A stretch of 64,000 bases of DNA from positions 3,472,001-3,536,000 of the forward strand of contig NZ_CP110011.1 of the NCBI RefSeq assembly GCF_025947345.1, given 5' to 3'. The position numbers were made by a program, and so were the translations under genes. Positions 43,060-52,212 of this stretch are shown one piece after another. The stretch comes from Flavobacterium sp. N502536. Its GTDB lineage: Bacteria; Bacteroidota; Bacteroidia; Flavobacteriales; Flavobacteriaceae. Below the pieces are notes generated by a model. The model was not told the origin of the DNA and did not search any database. It worked only from the letters and a program-made list of their open reading frames with translations. Position 1 is the first letter of the stretch. Every line of letters starts with the position of its first letter.

Positions 43060-44178
43060 TTAAAGATATTTTAAATACGTTTTTCTCTGGCAGTGCACTT
43101 TTGGGTCAAAGTTTTTCCAAAGTAAATGTATGGCTGTATTATCTGCTAGTTCAGGAGTTCTGATGCAGTTCTGAATTCCTTTTTCGGAAAAAGTTTTATA
43201 GTATTCGTCAAAAATAATAGCGGTAACTCCTTTGTTTTGATATTCCGGATGAACTCCGATCAGGTAAAAAACGACATCCTTGCTTTTTTTACGGGCTCTC
43301 AGTAAATGAATAAATCCGAACGGAAATAATTTTCCTTTTGCTTTCTGTAAAGCCTGAGAGAAACTAGGCATCACAATACTAAAGGCAACCAGATTATCTT
43401 CCTTGTCAACCACAAATTTGATGTACTCCGGATTGATAAAACTGATGTATTTTTTTTTGAAATATTCCTTCTGAACATCCGAAATTGCTACAAACGAAGC
43501 CAATTTGGCGTACGAATCATTAAACAAATCAAACATTTTGTCTACGTGTGGCATAATGTCTTTTGTTTTGGTAAAAGTCAGTGCGCGTAAGCCATATCTT
43601 TTCTTGATGAGCTCTTGTGCTTTAAGGAAGAATTCAGGTTTTACGTTTGAAAAAGGAAAGATGCTTTCGAGGTATTCTTTTTCAACCTGAAAACCCAACT
43701 GCTCAAAATGTGTCACATAATAGGGGTGATTGTACCACGTAATCATGGTTCCCAACTGATCATAACCGTCCGTTAGGACTCCAACTTTGTCTAAATTCGA
43801 AAATCCCATTGGTCCTTCAACGTGTTCCAGATTATGTTGTCTTCCTAATTCATACACTTTATCAAGTAGTGCTTTTGTAACTTCGATATCATCGATTGCA
43901 TCAAACCATCCAAAACGAACTTTTCTTTTCTGCTGGTCGTTTACTTCCGACCAATTGATAATGGCAGTAACGCGTCCTACGATCTCATTGCCTTTATAAG
44001 CCAGATAAAAATAGGCTTCGGCATTTTCAAAAGCGGGGTTTTTAGTTTTGTCAAAAGATTCCAGTTCATCTGCAACAATAGGCGGAACCCAGTAAGGATT
44101 GTCTTTATAGAGTGAAAACGGAAATTTGATATAGTCGGTTAGTTCCTTTTTGGTTATGGCTTCTTTAATTGTAATCAT
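43060..44178 (-). CDS. GNAT-fold protein (YghO-like)
   Basis: 372 residues. The N-terminal half (KFPFSLYKDNPYWVPPIVAD, YFYLAYKGNEIVGRVTAIIN) and C-terminal half (VVFYLIGVHPEYQNKGVTAI followed by IFDEYYKTFSEKGIQNC) look like a pair of acetyltransferase (GNAT) folds; the second has the acyl-CoA loop-like QNKGVTA. Homologues resemble E. coli YghO. I recall such genes near serine palmitoyltransferase-like genes in sphingolipid-making bacteria, and here one lies about 0.7 kb away (convergent, with a lipoprotein between), which would suit an N-acyl transfer role. That role is inference. Confidence 0.72.
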   Translation of the reverse strand: MITIKEAITKKELTDYIKFPFSLYKDNPYWVPPIVADELESFDKTKNPAFENAEAYFYLAYKGNEIVGRVTAIINWSEVNDQQKRKVRFGWFDAIDDIEVTKALLDKVYELGRQHNLEHVEGPMGFSNLDKVGVLTDGYDQLGTMITWYNHPYYVTHFEQLGFQVEKEYLESIFPFSNVKPEFFLKAQELIKKRYGLRALTFTKTKDIMPHVDKMFDLFNDSYAKLASFVAISDVQKEYFKKKYISFINPEYIKFVVDKEDNLVAFSIVMPSFSQALQKAKGKLFPFGFIHLLRARKKSKDVVFYLIGVHPEYQNKGVTAIIFDEYYKTFSEKGIQNCIRTPELADNTAIHLLWKNFDPKVHCQRKTYLKYL

Positions 44179-44304
44179 TAAGATTTTCTTTGTTAAGAAT
44201 GTTGCTTTAAATTAGATCGTGTCATTTCAGAAACGAATATAGCCATCTTTGATTTAACAAAAAAGAATTGTGTAAAAAAAGCCCTGATTAATGGGTTTGA
44301 GAAG

Positions 44305-44853
44305 TCATTTGAAAGTATAACCAATACGGAGGTGAAGGTCGGCGGCAGTGTCTGAAAAATTTTTATCCAGATAAAATCTACGCCCAATTCCAATGCCTGC
44401 TTCATAATTGAAATTACTATTTCCAATATTTCGCCTAATTCCCCATTTTGGGATTATAGCAACTTGGTTGGGAACAAAGACATTGTCATAATTTGAAATA
44501 ACAAACCAATTAGGATGGTAGTCAATCCCTAAAGTAACGAAATTAGCGCTGTTATTTGATTTTTTATTTTTAGCATTCCGTTTATTGATGTTGTAATACC
44601 ATCTTGGTTCCAGAGTGATTGCGGGAGTTAATACGTATTCTGTCCTGCAGCCGGAGCATGCGTAAAAACCACCATCAAAACCAATTTCGCTTCGTAAACT
44701 TATTTGATTGAGTAGTCGATGTTCATGATTGAGCCATATTCCCAGAAAGCCGGTTTGTAGGTTGTAAATGTCTTTTTCTACACCTGTGTTTTGCGACGCT
44801 ACAGACAAACAGCTAATAAGCAGTATCAGTAAAGTGTAATTTATTTTCGTCAT
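44305..44853 (-). CDS. Outer-membrane beta-barrel-like protein
   Basis: 182 residues: a signal peptide (YTLLILLISCLSVASQ), then alternating amphipathic strands ending in an aromatic residue (LRIGYTFK at the C terminus), the usual end of an outer-membrane barrel. Strand-like segments: ISLRSEIGFDGGFYACSG, LTPAITLEPRWYYNIN, FVTLGIDYHPNWFVISNYDN, FNYEAGIGIGRRFYLD. A Cys pair (CSGC) lies at about 72-75. No family assigned. It begins 2 nt after the stop of a possible 40-codon ORF. Confidence 0.7.
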   Translation of the reverse strand: MTKINYTLLILLISCLSVASQNTGVEKDIYNLQTGFLGIWLNHEHRLLNQISLRSEIGFDGGFYACSGCRTEYVLTPAITLEPRWYYNINKRNAKNKKSNNSANFVTLGIDYHPNWFVISNYDNVFVPNQVAIIPKWGIRRNIGNSNFNYEAGIGIGRRFYLDKNFSDTAADLHLRIGYTFK

Positions 44854-44855
44854 GA

Positions 44856-44978
44856 TTATTTAAATATTATTCGCAACGAGATACCAAAACAAGTGAGCTT
44901 TGTAGTAGCTAATGCTAATGTAAATAGGGTAGATAAGAATTTTAATCTACCCCAATTGAATGGCTTATAAGGTTTCAT
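44856..44978 (-). CDS. Candidate 40-residue leader ORF
   Basis: ATG 44978 to TAA 44856, reading MKPYKPFNWGRLKFLSTLFT and on to SLRIIFK; one hydrophobic stretch (FLSTLFTLALATT). It ends two nucleotides before the ATG of the beta-barrel gene, so ribosomes could pass directly from one to the other. TAATCTTTG (one base longer than TAnnTTTG) lies just upstream. It may be a real small protein, a coupled leader peptide, or chance; a hairpin GGGTAGAT/ATCTACCC (44927-44952) lies inside it. Confidence 0.35.
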   Translation of the reverse strand: MKPYKPFNWGRLKFLSTLFTLALATTKLTCFGISLRIIFK

Positions 44979-45291
44979 AGTGCAAAGATTAATTATATTT
45001 CAAATGTAATCTTTTATTTATAATATAATTATAAAAAATATCTTTTTTCTTACTTTTAATAGATAGTCAATTTTTGTTTTTAGAAAAATAGGCAAACGGG
45101 GTAGGTTAGGTGTATAATGATTTACCTAAGCTAACGGGAGAAAGAGTTTGTTTGTAGTTTAAAAAGGTGGTAGTATGTCAAAAGTGCTTAGGTCAACTAT
45201 TTGATCTAAGCACTTTTGCTGTGGTAAAACTTGAAAATGGAATAGGACAAAACTAAGGATAATTTTGTAGCAATGACGAGATGAATTTGAA
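44979..45291. other. Intergenic region with terminator-like hairpin
   Basis: AT-rich, no gene seen. CAAAAGTGCTTAGGTCA (45179-45195) pairs with TGATCTAAGCACTTTTG (45202-45218), one mismatch, about 75 bp past the stop of the transporter-like gene at 45292. The T-run is weak on the minus strand, so it is a candidate terminator only. Confidence 0.5.
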
Positions 45292-46290
45292 TTATTCGTA
45301 TTTCGATTTGCGTTTTCGTTCTTTTGCCTGGTAATCTATTTCTCTTTGCTCCATTTTGTTGTCTTTATTCTTTTTGGCTCTTTCCTCTCGTTTAGATTGT
45401 AGTTGATTTTCTTTATAACTTCCGTCATAACGCCAGGAAACACCAACTCCTCCATAAAATATAGAAGGTGTGTTCTTGAAATTGGTACTTACAGAGGCAT
45501 CAACCTGAAGGTTCGGGTTAATAAGGTAAGCTGCTCCCCCACGAGCAATGGCATCGCTGTATAAATCACTTTTATAACCCTGATTTTCGACAAAACCGGA
45601 CCATTTATCGTTAAACCCGTGTGTAAGTGTAAGCACATAGCCGTAGCTCGGGTAGTCTGTTGAAATATAATCGGCAATAATATTGGTTACAAAAACCCAT
45701 TTTCCGCCACCAAAAAGGTTTTGAGTGATCAACATCACTTTTGGAGAAATACTGCCTTCTACGGAGGAGTATGATGAATGCGAGCCAAAAGCATAAGGAT
45801 TGTCAGCCCCCACAAAATTGGCTCCTGCAAAAACAGAAACAGCAGGAATTAACTCGTGCCAGTTAAAGCTGTGATTGGCTTTGTAACTGTAGATGTTGGC
45901 TTCTTTCTTGTAATTTTTATATGGATCGTAGATCAGATATTTGGCTCCTAAAACCGTTTGTTTGAAATTGTTTTTTTTGTAGCTTGTATAGGGAGTGTCA
46001 AAATTCGCCATTTGGTATTGCAAATCCACAATAAACTCCAGTTTTTCTAAAAAAGCCCCGTAACGAATCGTCAGATCGGTACCAAAACCACTTGCATCAT
46101 AATCCAGCAGATTGTGTTTTTCTTTGATGCCATATACACCAAGTTCTGCCTGTATAACTGATTTTCCAACCGCATAAGCAGACATCGTTTCACCCGGACG
46201 GTTTGAGTTGATGACGTCAGTATACTGCGCGAAAAATAATTGTGGGAATAAACAAAGAGCGGCAATAAAAAAGGTTTTATTTTTTAACAT
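45292..46290 (-). CDS. Outer-membrane transporter-like protein (MetA-pathway type)
   Basis: 332 residues: a signal peptide (FFIAALCLFPQLFFAQ), the family start DVINSNRPGETMSAYAVGKS followed by VIQAELGVYG, then about 12 strands typical of the Phenol_MetA_deg/transporter outer-membrane group (FGTDLTIRYGAFLEKLEFIV, SVEGSISPKVMLITQNLF, FVTNIIADYISTDYPSYGY). The last 40 residues are a highly charged tail (SKREERAKKNKDNKMEQRE), unusual for a barrel end and likely periplasmic. Substrate unknown. Single gene. Confidence 0.78.
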   Translation of the reverse strand: MLKNKTFFIAALCLFPQLFFAQYTDVINSNRPGETMSAYAVGKSVIQAELGVYGIKEKHNLLDYDASGFGTDLTIRYGAFLEKLEFIVDLQYQMANFDTPYTSYKKNNFKQTVLGAKYLIYDPYKNYKKEANIYSYKANHSFNWHELIPAVSVFAGANFVGADNPYAFGSHSSYSSVEGSISPKVMLITQNLFGGGKWVFVTNIIADYISTDYPSYGYVLTLTHGFNDKWSGFVENQGYKSDLYSDAIARGGAAYLINPNLQVDASVSTNFKNTPSIFYGGVGVSWRYDGSYKENQLQSKREERAKKNKDNKMEQREIDYQAKERKRKSKYE

Positions 46291-46389
46291 ACACGTGTTT
46301 TTGAATTAAAAAGTAATAACGCATTTCAAATGTACTATATTTTATTATTTATTTAAGATTGATATTTTAATTTTAAACAATGGATTTAT

Positions 46390-46397
46390 TAATTTTG
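46390..46397 (+). promoter_or_regulatory. -7 box near the DUF4834 gene
   Basis: TAATTTTG matches TAnnTTTG. It lies inside the longest reading frame, after an ATG at 46380, which argues for starting at 46410 or 46416 instead. Confidence 0.4.
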
Positions 46398-46409
46398 GAA
46401 AAAAATTAT

Positions 46410-46700
46410 ATGATCATGCAAGAAGCATCTTTTGTAAATCTGTTTAAAACGATAATGTGGATCATTGCGTTTTATTATATTTTTAAATTTTTAGCACGAA
46501 TCTTTTTACCGGTATTGGTGAAGAAAGCAGTGGAAAAAGCTGGGGAGAATTTTCAGAGACAACAACAATATAGTCAGGATAATACATGGCAAAAAACACG
46601 TACGAATAATGATGAAATTATAATCGATACAGCCAATGTAAAAAAATCCCGCGAAACCAAAAAGGTGGGCGACTATGTTGATTACGAAGAAATAGATTAA
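46410..46700 (+). CDS. DUF4834 family small membrane protein
   Basis: 96 residues from ATG 46410 (alternatives 46380 and 46416). One membrane segment (IMWIIAFYYIFKFLARIFLP) followed by VLVKKAVEKAGENFQRQQQ and a charged tail ending VGDYVDYEEID, the layout of DUF4834. Function unknown. The gene ends 51 bp before YfhO and may be co-transcribed with it. Confidence 0.7.
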   Translation: MIMQEASFVNLFKTIMWIIAFYYIFKFLARIFLPVLVKKAVEKAGENFQRQQQYSQDNTWQKTRTNNDEIIIDTANVKKSRETKKVGDYVDYEEID

Positions 46701-46751
46701 ATTTGTGACCTAGATTTATAGGATTCATCATTTAACCCAAACCAGCCTAAA

Positions 46752-49211
46752 TTGAAAATAGTAAATAAGTTCTATCCGCATGCCCTTGTTATCCTGGGCT
46801 TTATCCTCGTTTCTTTAATTTATTTTTATCCAGTTTTACAAGGAAAACAAATTTTCCAGTCGGATATTGCTCAATATACCGGAATGGCTAAAGAGCAAAA
46901 CGATTTTAGAGCAGCAGAACATGCTGAACCTTATTGGACAAATTCTGCGTTTGGAGGTATGCCAACCTATCAGTTAGGAGCAAATTATCCAAATGATTTT
47001 GTAGGGAAATTAGACGATGTTTTACGTTTTCTGCCTCGTCCTGCCGATTACTTATTTCTGTATTTCTTAGGATTTTACGGTTTGCTGTTAGTTTTAAAAA
47101 CAGATCCTTTAAAAGCATTTATCGGGGCGCTTGCCTTTGGTTTTTCGACTTACTTAATTATCATTCTGGGCGTTGGACATAATGCAAAAGCGCATGCTAT
47201 TGCTTATATGCCGCTTGTTATTGCCGGATTTATAATGGTTTTTCAGAAAAAGTACATATGGGGAGGTTTGCTCACCATGTTTGCGGTTGCATTAGAAGTT
47301 AATGCCAACCACTTTCAAATGACTTATTATTTATTGATTTTCTTATTGATCCTTTCCGCTTATTTTGCGTTTACTTTCATTAAAGAAAAACAATTTAAAC
47401 CGCTTTTAACTGCAATGGGGGTTTTGGCTGTGGCCGGAATTTTTGCTATTGGTGCCAATGCTACTAATTTGTTGGCGACCAGCGAATATGCTAAGTTTAG
47501 TACCCGTAGCAACAGCGAATTGACTTTCAATCCTGACGGTTCTAAAAAGACGAATGAAAATGCTTTGAGCCGTGAATATATTACGGAGTACAGTTACGGA
47601 ATTGCGGAGAGTTTCAACCTAATCGCACCAAGACTTTTTGGTGGTTCTAATCATGAAAATGTAGGGACAGACAGCCGTATGTATTCGTTTATGATAGAGC
47701 AGGGAGTACCTTCTGAACAAGCACAGGATTTTGTGTCCGGAATGCCAACGTATTGGGGAGATCAGCCTATTGTTGCGGCGCCTGCCTATATTGGAGTTGT
47801 GGTTTTCTTTTTGGCCGTTTTAGCGCTGTTTATTGATGATCGAAAAATAAAATACGTATTTCTTACCGGAGCATTATTTTCATTAGTACTTTCCTGGGGG
47901 AAAAACTTTTCGTTTTTGACAGACTTTTTTATCGATTACGTTCCAATGTATGATAAGTTTAGAGCGGTGTCATCGATTCAGGTTATTCTTGAATTGTGTT
48001 TCCCTGTTTTGGCTGTTATGGGATTACAATCGTTTTTTAAAGCCAAAGAAGAGCCTAAATTGCAACAAAAAGCACTGGTGCAAACAGGAGTTTTTGGATT
48101 AGGCGTTATTGTGATTTTAGTTTTCGCTAAAAGCATGTTTCATTTTACAGGAAGCAGTGATAATTACTTCTTAGAAAGTTACGGACCTGCTTTTGTAGAT
48201 GCTTTGAAAGAAGACAGAAAGAGTTTATATTCTGCTGATTTATTGAGATCAGGCTTTTTTATAGTGGTTACTTTTGGAATCTTGTGGTTGTTTATCAAAA
48301 ATAAATTAGCTCAAAATACGACTTTGATTATCGTTGGTCTTTTAATGATTTTTGATTTGTTTTTTGTGGATAAAAAATATGTTTCGGCCAAAGATTTTGT
48401 GAGTCCGGTACAAATTGCAGCACCATTTCAGGAAACACCTTCTGATGCTCAGATTTTAAAAGATACTACACATTACAGGGTTTTTGAAGTAAATGGTAAC
48501 ATGTCTAGTGCACGTGCTTCTTATTTCCACCACTCGTTGGGAGGATATCATGCTGCAAAACCAAGAAGAATACAGCAGTTATTTGACTATCAGATTGCCA
48601 AAAACAATGTCGAAGTTTTAGACATGTTAAATGTAAAGTATATCATTCAAACCGATAAAGAAGGAAAAGAATTCCCGACAATAAATCCAAACGCAAACGG
48701 AAATGCTTGGTTTGTAAGTACGGTAAAATTGGTAAACAAGCCGGATGATGTAATGAAAGCGCTGGATCATATTGACACTAAAACGGTGGCAGTTTTCAAT
48801 GTTCACGAACATGAAAGCAAATTCGAAAATGCCCGAATGAAAAAGCAATGGGATACAACAGGAACCATTCAGGTAGTACAGTACAAGCCTAATTATATCA
48901 AATACAAATCGAATAACGGAAAAGACGGTTTGGCTGTTTTTTCTGAGATTTATTACAAAAATGGATGGAATGCCTATATTGATGGCCAATTGACCAATCA
49001 CTTTCCGGTTGATTATGTTTTGAGAGCCATGGAAATTCCGGGTGGTCAACATACAATCGAATTTAAATTTGAACCTCAGGTTGTAAAAACAGGAAGCAGA
49101 ATTGCATTGGCAAGTTCAATTGGAATCTTACTGCTTTTAATTGGAGGGGTTTATTTCGAAAAGTTCTTTCGCAAAGATTCACAAAAAAATCATGGAGATA
49201 CGCTAAAATAA
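46752..49211 (+). CDS. YfhO-family membrane protein
   Basis: 819 residues, starting with TTG at 46752; the first membrane segment (ALVILGFILVSLIYFYPVL) begins at residue 10, so a later start would cut it. About 12 membrane helices with periplasmic loops; YPNDFVGKLD and QSDIAQYTGMAKEQNDFRA near the N terminus, and RASYFHHSLGGYHAAKPRR followed by a C-terminal domain (KIYYKNGWNAYIDG-like pattern) are typical of YfhO, a GT-C-like family that adds sugars to surface polymers in Gram-positives. Followed by a glycosyltransferase and a flippase, which supports a surface-glycan role. Confidence 0.88.
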   Translation: MKIVNKFYPHALVILGFILVSLIYFYPVLQGKQIFQSDIAQYTGMAKEQNDFRAAEHAEPYWTNSAFGGMPTYQLGANYPNDFVGKLDDVLRFLPRPADYLFLYFLGFYGLLLVLKTDPLKAFIGALAFGFSTYLIIILGVGHNAKAHAIAYMPLVIAGFIMVFQKKYIWGGLLTMFAVALEVNANHFQMTYYLLIFLLILSAYFAFTFIKEKQFKPLLTAMGVLAVAGIFAIGANATNLLATSEYAKFSTRSNSELTFNPDGSKKTNENALSREYITEYSYGIAESFNLIAPRLFGGSNHENVGTDSRMYSFMIEQGVPSEQAQDFVSGMPTYWGDQPIVAAPAYIGVVVFFLAVLALFIDDRKIKYVFLTGALFSLVLSWGKNFSFLTDFFIDYVPMYDKFRAVSSIQVILELCFPVLAVMGLQSFFKAKEEPKLQQKALVQTGVFGLGVIVILVFAKSMFHFTGSSDNYFLESYGPAFVDALKEDRKSLYSADLLRSGFFIVVTFGILWLFIKNKLAQNTTLIIVGLLMIFDLFFVDKKYVSAKDFVSPVQIAAPFQETPSDAQILKDTTHYRVFEVNGNMSSARASYFHHSLGGYHAAKPRRIQQLFDYQIAKNNVEVLDMLNVKYIIQTDKEGKEFPTINPNANGNAWFVSTVKLVNKPDDVMKALDHIDTKTVAVFNVHEHESKFENARMKKQWDTTGTIQVVQYKPNYIKYKSNNGKDGLAVFSEIYYKNGWNAYIDGQLTNHFPVDYVLRAMEIPGGQHTIEFKFEPQVVKTGSRIALASSIGILLLLIGGVYFEKFFRKDSQKNHGDTLK

Positions 49212-49275
49212 TTTAAAGATCTTTGTGAGACTTGGTGAAAACTTGGTGAAACTCTGTGAAACCGAAAAAAAATTA

Positions 49276-50565
49276 ATGGAACAAAAAAAACTCTTAATCA
49301 TTACCTATTATTTTCCACCAGCCGGAGGTCCTGGTGTACAGCGTTGGTTAAAATTTGTAAAGTACTTGCCGGAATTCGGTGTTCAACCAATTGTTTATGT
49401 TCCTGAAAACCCAACTTATCCAATTGTAGATGAAGGATTGGTAAGTGAAATTTCGGATAAAGTAATTGTTCTTAAAAATAAAATTTGGGAACCTTATCAG
49501 CTGGCTTCCGTTTTTTCGAAGAATAAAACCAAGAAAATTAGTTCCGGAATCTTTCCGCACAAGAAAAAACAAACCTTCTTAGATAAAACCTTTCTTTGGG
49601 TAAGAGGGAATTTATTTATTCCGGATGCCCGTGTTTTCTGGGTAAAGTCTTCTGTGGCTTATCTCGAAAAATACATCAAAGAAAACAATATAGATACCAT
49701 AGTGACTTCAGGGCCACCGCACAGTTTGCATTTAATAGGTTTAGAATTAAAAGAAAAACTAAATGTAAAATGGTTTGCTGATTTCCGTGATCCCTGGACT
49801 ACAATTGGATACCACAAGGCATTGCGCCTGTCTGATTATGCCGCTAAAAAGCATAAAAATCTCGAGCATAAAGTACTGAATAGTGCTGATAGCATTATTG
49901 TTACGAGTAAAACTACGAAAACAGAGTTTGAAGCCATCACCAATAAGCCAATTTCGGTGATTACAAACGGTTATGATATCGAAAATGTGGAGAAACAGAC
50001 TTTGGATGTTAAATTTACTTTGGCGCACATTGGATCTTTCTTATCCGATAGAAATCCTCCGTTTTTATGGGAATGTCTGGTAGAATTACTTCAGGAAATT
50101 CCGGATTTTAAAACACATTTAGAAATTAAACTGATCGGAGCAGTTAGTCAGGAAGTATTAGATGCTATTGGGGAGTTTAATTTGAATGCTTATCTGAATC
50201 TTTTGGGATATGTTTCGCATCATGAGGCAATTGCTCATCAAAAGAAATCACAGGTTTTGCTTTTAATCGAGATTAATTCGGAAGATACTAAAAGTATAAT
50301 TCCGGGTAAATTATTCGAATACATGGTGTCTAATCGCCCAATAGTAGCCATAGGACCTCAGGGTTCTGATTTTGCCGATATTATAAAAGAAACGAATACA
50401 GGAGTATTTTTTGACTATTCTGAAAAAGCGAAGTTAAAAAGTGTACTTTTGGACTTTTATAATCAGTTTCTGGAGGGTAAGTTACAGGCTAACGGTGTTG
50501 GTTTGCAACAATATTCCAGAAAAAATCTAACAAAACAGTTAGCGGAGCTGGTTAATAAGTTATAA
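49276..50565 (+). CDS. Family 1/4-type glycosyltransferase
   Basis: 429 residues from ATG 49276. Seventeen upstream codons are open but come from a TTGGTGAAA-type repeat (49226-49262), so they are unlikely to be translated. N-terminal domain: LLIITYYFPPAGGPGVQRWL and FVKYLPEFGVQPIVYVPENP; C-terminal Rossmann-like domain: SIIPGKLFEYMVSNRPIVAI with the Glu of the E-rich motif, then GVFFDYSEKAKL. It would use a nucleotide sugar in a GT-B fold on the cytosolic face of the membrane. Acceptor unknown. Confidence 0.88.
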   Translation: MEQKKLLIITYYFPPAGGPGVQRWLKFVKYLPEFGVQPIVYVPENPTYPIVDEGLVSEISDKVIVLKNKIWEPYQLASVFSKNKTKKISSGIFPHKKKQTFLDKTFLWVRGNLFIPDARVFWVKSSVAYLEKYIKENNIDTIVTSGPPHSLHLIGLELKEKLNVKWFADFRDPWTTIGYHKALRLSDYAAKKHKNLEHKVLNSADSIIVTSKTTKTEFEAITNKPISVITNGYDIENVEKQTLDVKFTLAHIGSFLSDRNPPFLWECLVELLQEIPDFKTHLEIKLIGAVSQEVLDAIGEFNLNAYLNLLGYVSHHEAIAHQKKSQVLLLIEINSEDTKSIIPGKLFEYMVSNRPIVAIGPQGSDFADIIKETNTGVFFDYSEKAKLKSVLLDFYNQFLEGKLQANGVGLQQYSRKNLTKQLAELVNKL

Positions 50566-50646
50566 ATTATGTGTTGGTGGTTGTGAATTTGGGGCTAAAT
50601 TTCGATAAACAATCTGCAATCTAAAATCTGCAATCAAAAATTTACA

Positions 50647-52116
50647 ATGGGTATTGTTTTAAATCAGTCTTTTAAAAATACAATTATCACTTACATAGGT
50701 TTCGGTATTGGAGCCATTAATACACTTTATTTGTATCCTGTTTTTTTGGGTGCAACTTTTTATGGCTTAACTAATTATGTGACTTCTTGTGCCAATGTGA
50801 TTATGCCTTTGTTTGCGATTGGAATGCAAAATACCTTGGTTAAATTTTATTCGCAATATCAAACGGAGGAAGAAAAATCCCGTTTTCTATCCTTTACGGT
50901 TTTGTTTCCTCTGCTATTAATAATTCCACTTTTACTGATAGGTCTTGTTTTTTATGATGAGATTCTGTTCTTTTTGTCAAAAAAGAATGCGATTGTAAGA
51001 AGTTATATTTGGTTAATACCTTTTATCGGATTGTGTATGGCCTATTTTGAAATTTTTTATGCCTGGTTGCGGGTAAATATGCATTCTGTTTTTGGAAACT
51101 TTGTAAAGGAAGTGGGCTTACGATTGTTTTCATTATTTCTATTAATAGGTGTTTACTACAATTGGCTTAGCGTAGAAGGTTTTGTGTATGCAACAGCAAT
51201 TTTATATTTTTTAGCATTCCTGATAACCATGCTGTATGCATTTAGTATTCAGAAACCAACTTTTCAGTTTACAATACCGGCAAATACAAAAGATATATTA
51301 GTATATACTTTTTATATTATCTTGTCCGGAAGTGTTGCCAATTTGCTTTTGGATGGCGATAAAATGATCTTAAATCAATATATGCAGATTGAAAATATTG
51401 CTTTCTATTCTGTGGCTACCTATATTGCTTTGGTTATTTCGGTTCCAAGTCGTGCCATGCATCAGATTGTATACCCCATTACGGCAAAATTAATGCATGA
51501 CAACAAACATGATGAGTTGAACCAGCTTTACAAAAAAACGTCAATAAACCTGCAGATTGTGGGTGGTTTTGTAATGCTTTGCATATTTGTAAATATCGGT
51601 CAGTTATACGAGTTGGTTCCCAAAGAATACAGCGGTGGAATTGCAGTTGTATTTATGATTGGCTTGTCTAAATACTTTGATTTAATTTTAGGAAACAATA
51701 ATGCGATTATTTTTAATACTAAATATTACCGTATGGTATTGTATTTAGGATTAATGCTGGTTGCGTTGACCGTAATTTTAAACATGATCTTTATTCCAAT
51801 TTTTGGAATCTTCGGATCTGCTTTTGCTACTTTATTATCGATTACTTTATATAGTCTGGCCAAACTGCTTTTTGTGGTTAAAAGGCTTCATTTGTATCCT
51901 TTTACGATTCAGACAATATATTCGATGTTAATTACATTTGCATTATTTTTATTGTTTTACTTTTGGGAGTTTCCTTTTTATCAATTGATTAGTATTGCAT
52001 TGAAATCAATTTTAGTAACCATTTTATATGTTTATTTAAATTATAAGTTTGCGATCTCTCCTGAGATCAATAAAGTAATCGATACTATTTTGAAAAAGAT
52101 AGGAATAAAAATGTAA
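50647..52116 (+). CDS. Polysaccharide flippase (Wzx/MOP-like)
   Basis: 489 residues with 12-14 membrane helices. The start QSFKNTIITYIGFGIGAINT and LYPVFLGATFYGLTNYVTS match the MOP superfamily (Wzx). LLLDGDKMILNQYMQIENIA and FYSVATYIALVISVPSRAMH at about residues 235-275 are the second-half start. It would flip lipid-linked glycan to the periplasm. The 81-bp gap from the glycosyltransferase contains an AATCTGCAATCTAAAATCTG repeat. It forms a small glycan cluster with the two genes upstream. Confidence 0.85.
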   Translation: MGIVLNQSFKNTIITYIGFGIGAINTLYLYPVFLGATFYGLTNYVTSCANVIMPLFAIGMQNTLVKFYSQYQTEEEKSRFLSFTVLFPLLLIIPLLLIGLVFYDEILFFLSKKNAIVRSYIWLIPFIGLCMAYFEIFYAWLRVNMHSVFGNFVKEVGLRLFSLFLLIGVYYNWLSVEGFVYATAILYFLAFLITMLYAFSIQKPTFQFTIPANTKDILVYTFYIILSGSVANLLLDGDKMILNQYMQIENIAFYSVATYIALVISVPSRAMHQIVYPITAKLMHDNKHDELNQLYKKTSINLQIVGGFVMLCIFVNIGQLYELVPKEYSGGIAVVFMIGLSKYFDLILGNNNAIIFNTKYYRMVLYLGLMLVALTVILNMIFIPIFGIFGSAFATLLSITLYSLAKLLFVVKRLHLYPFTIQTIYSMLITFALFLLFYFWEFPFYQLISIALKSILVTILYVYLNYKFAISPEINKVIDTILKKIGIKM

Positions 52117-52170
52117 TGCGATTTTTACAGAGAAAGCAAAAGTAATTTACAATTGAAGCTGTTTTGTTTT

Positions 52171-52178
52171 TATATTTG
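52171..52178 (+). promoter_or_regulatory. -7 box of the MscS-type gene
   Basis: TATATTTG matches TAnnTTTG, 34 nt before the ATG at 52213. Confidence 0.6.
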
Positions 52179-52212
52179 TTAGAAAGGTTAACCAACTTAT
52201 TGCTGACAGTAT

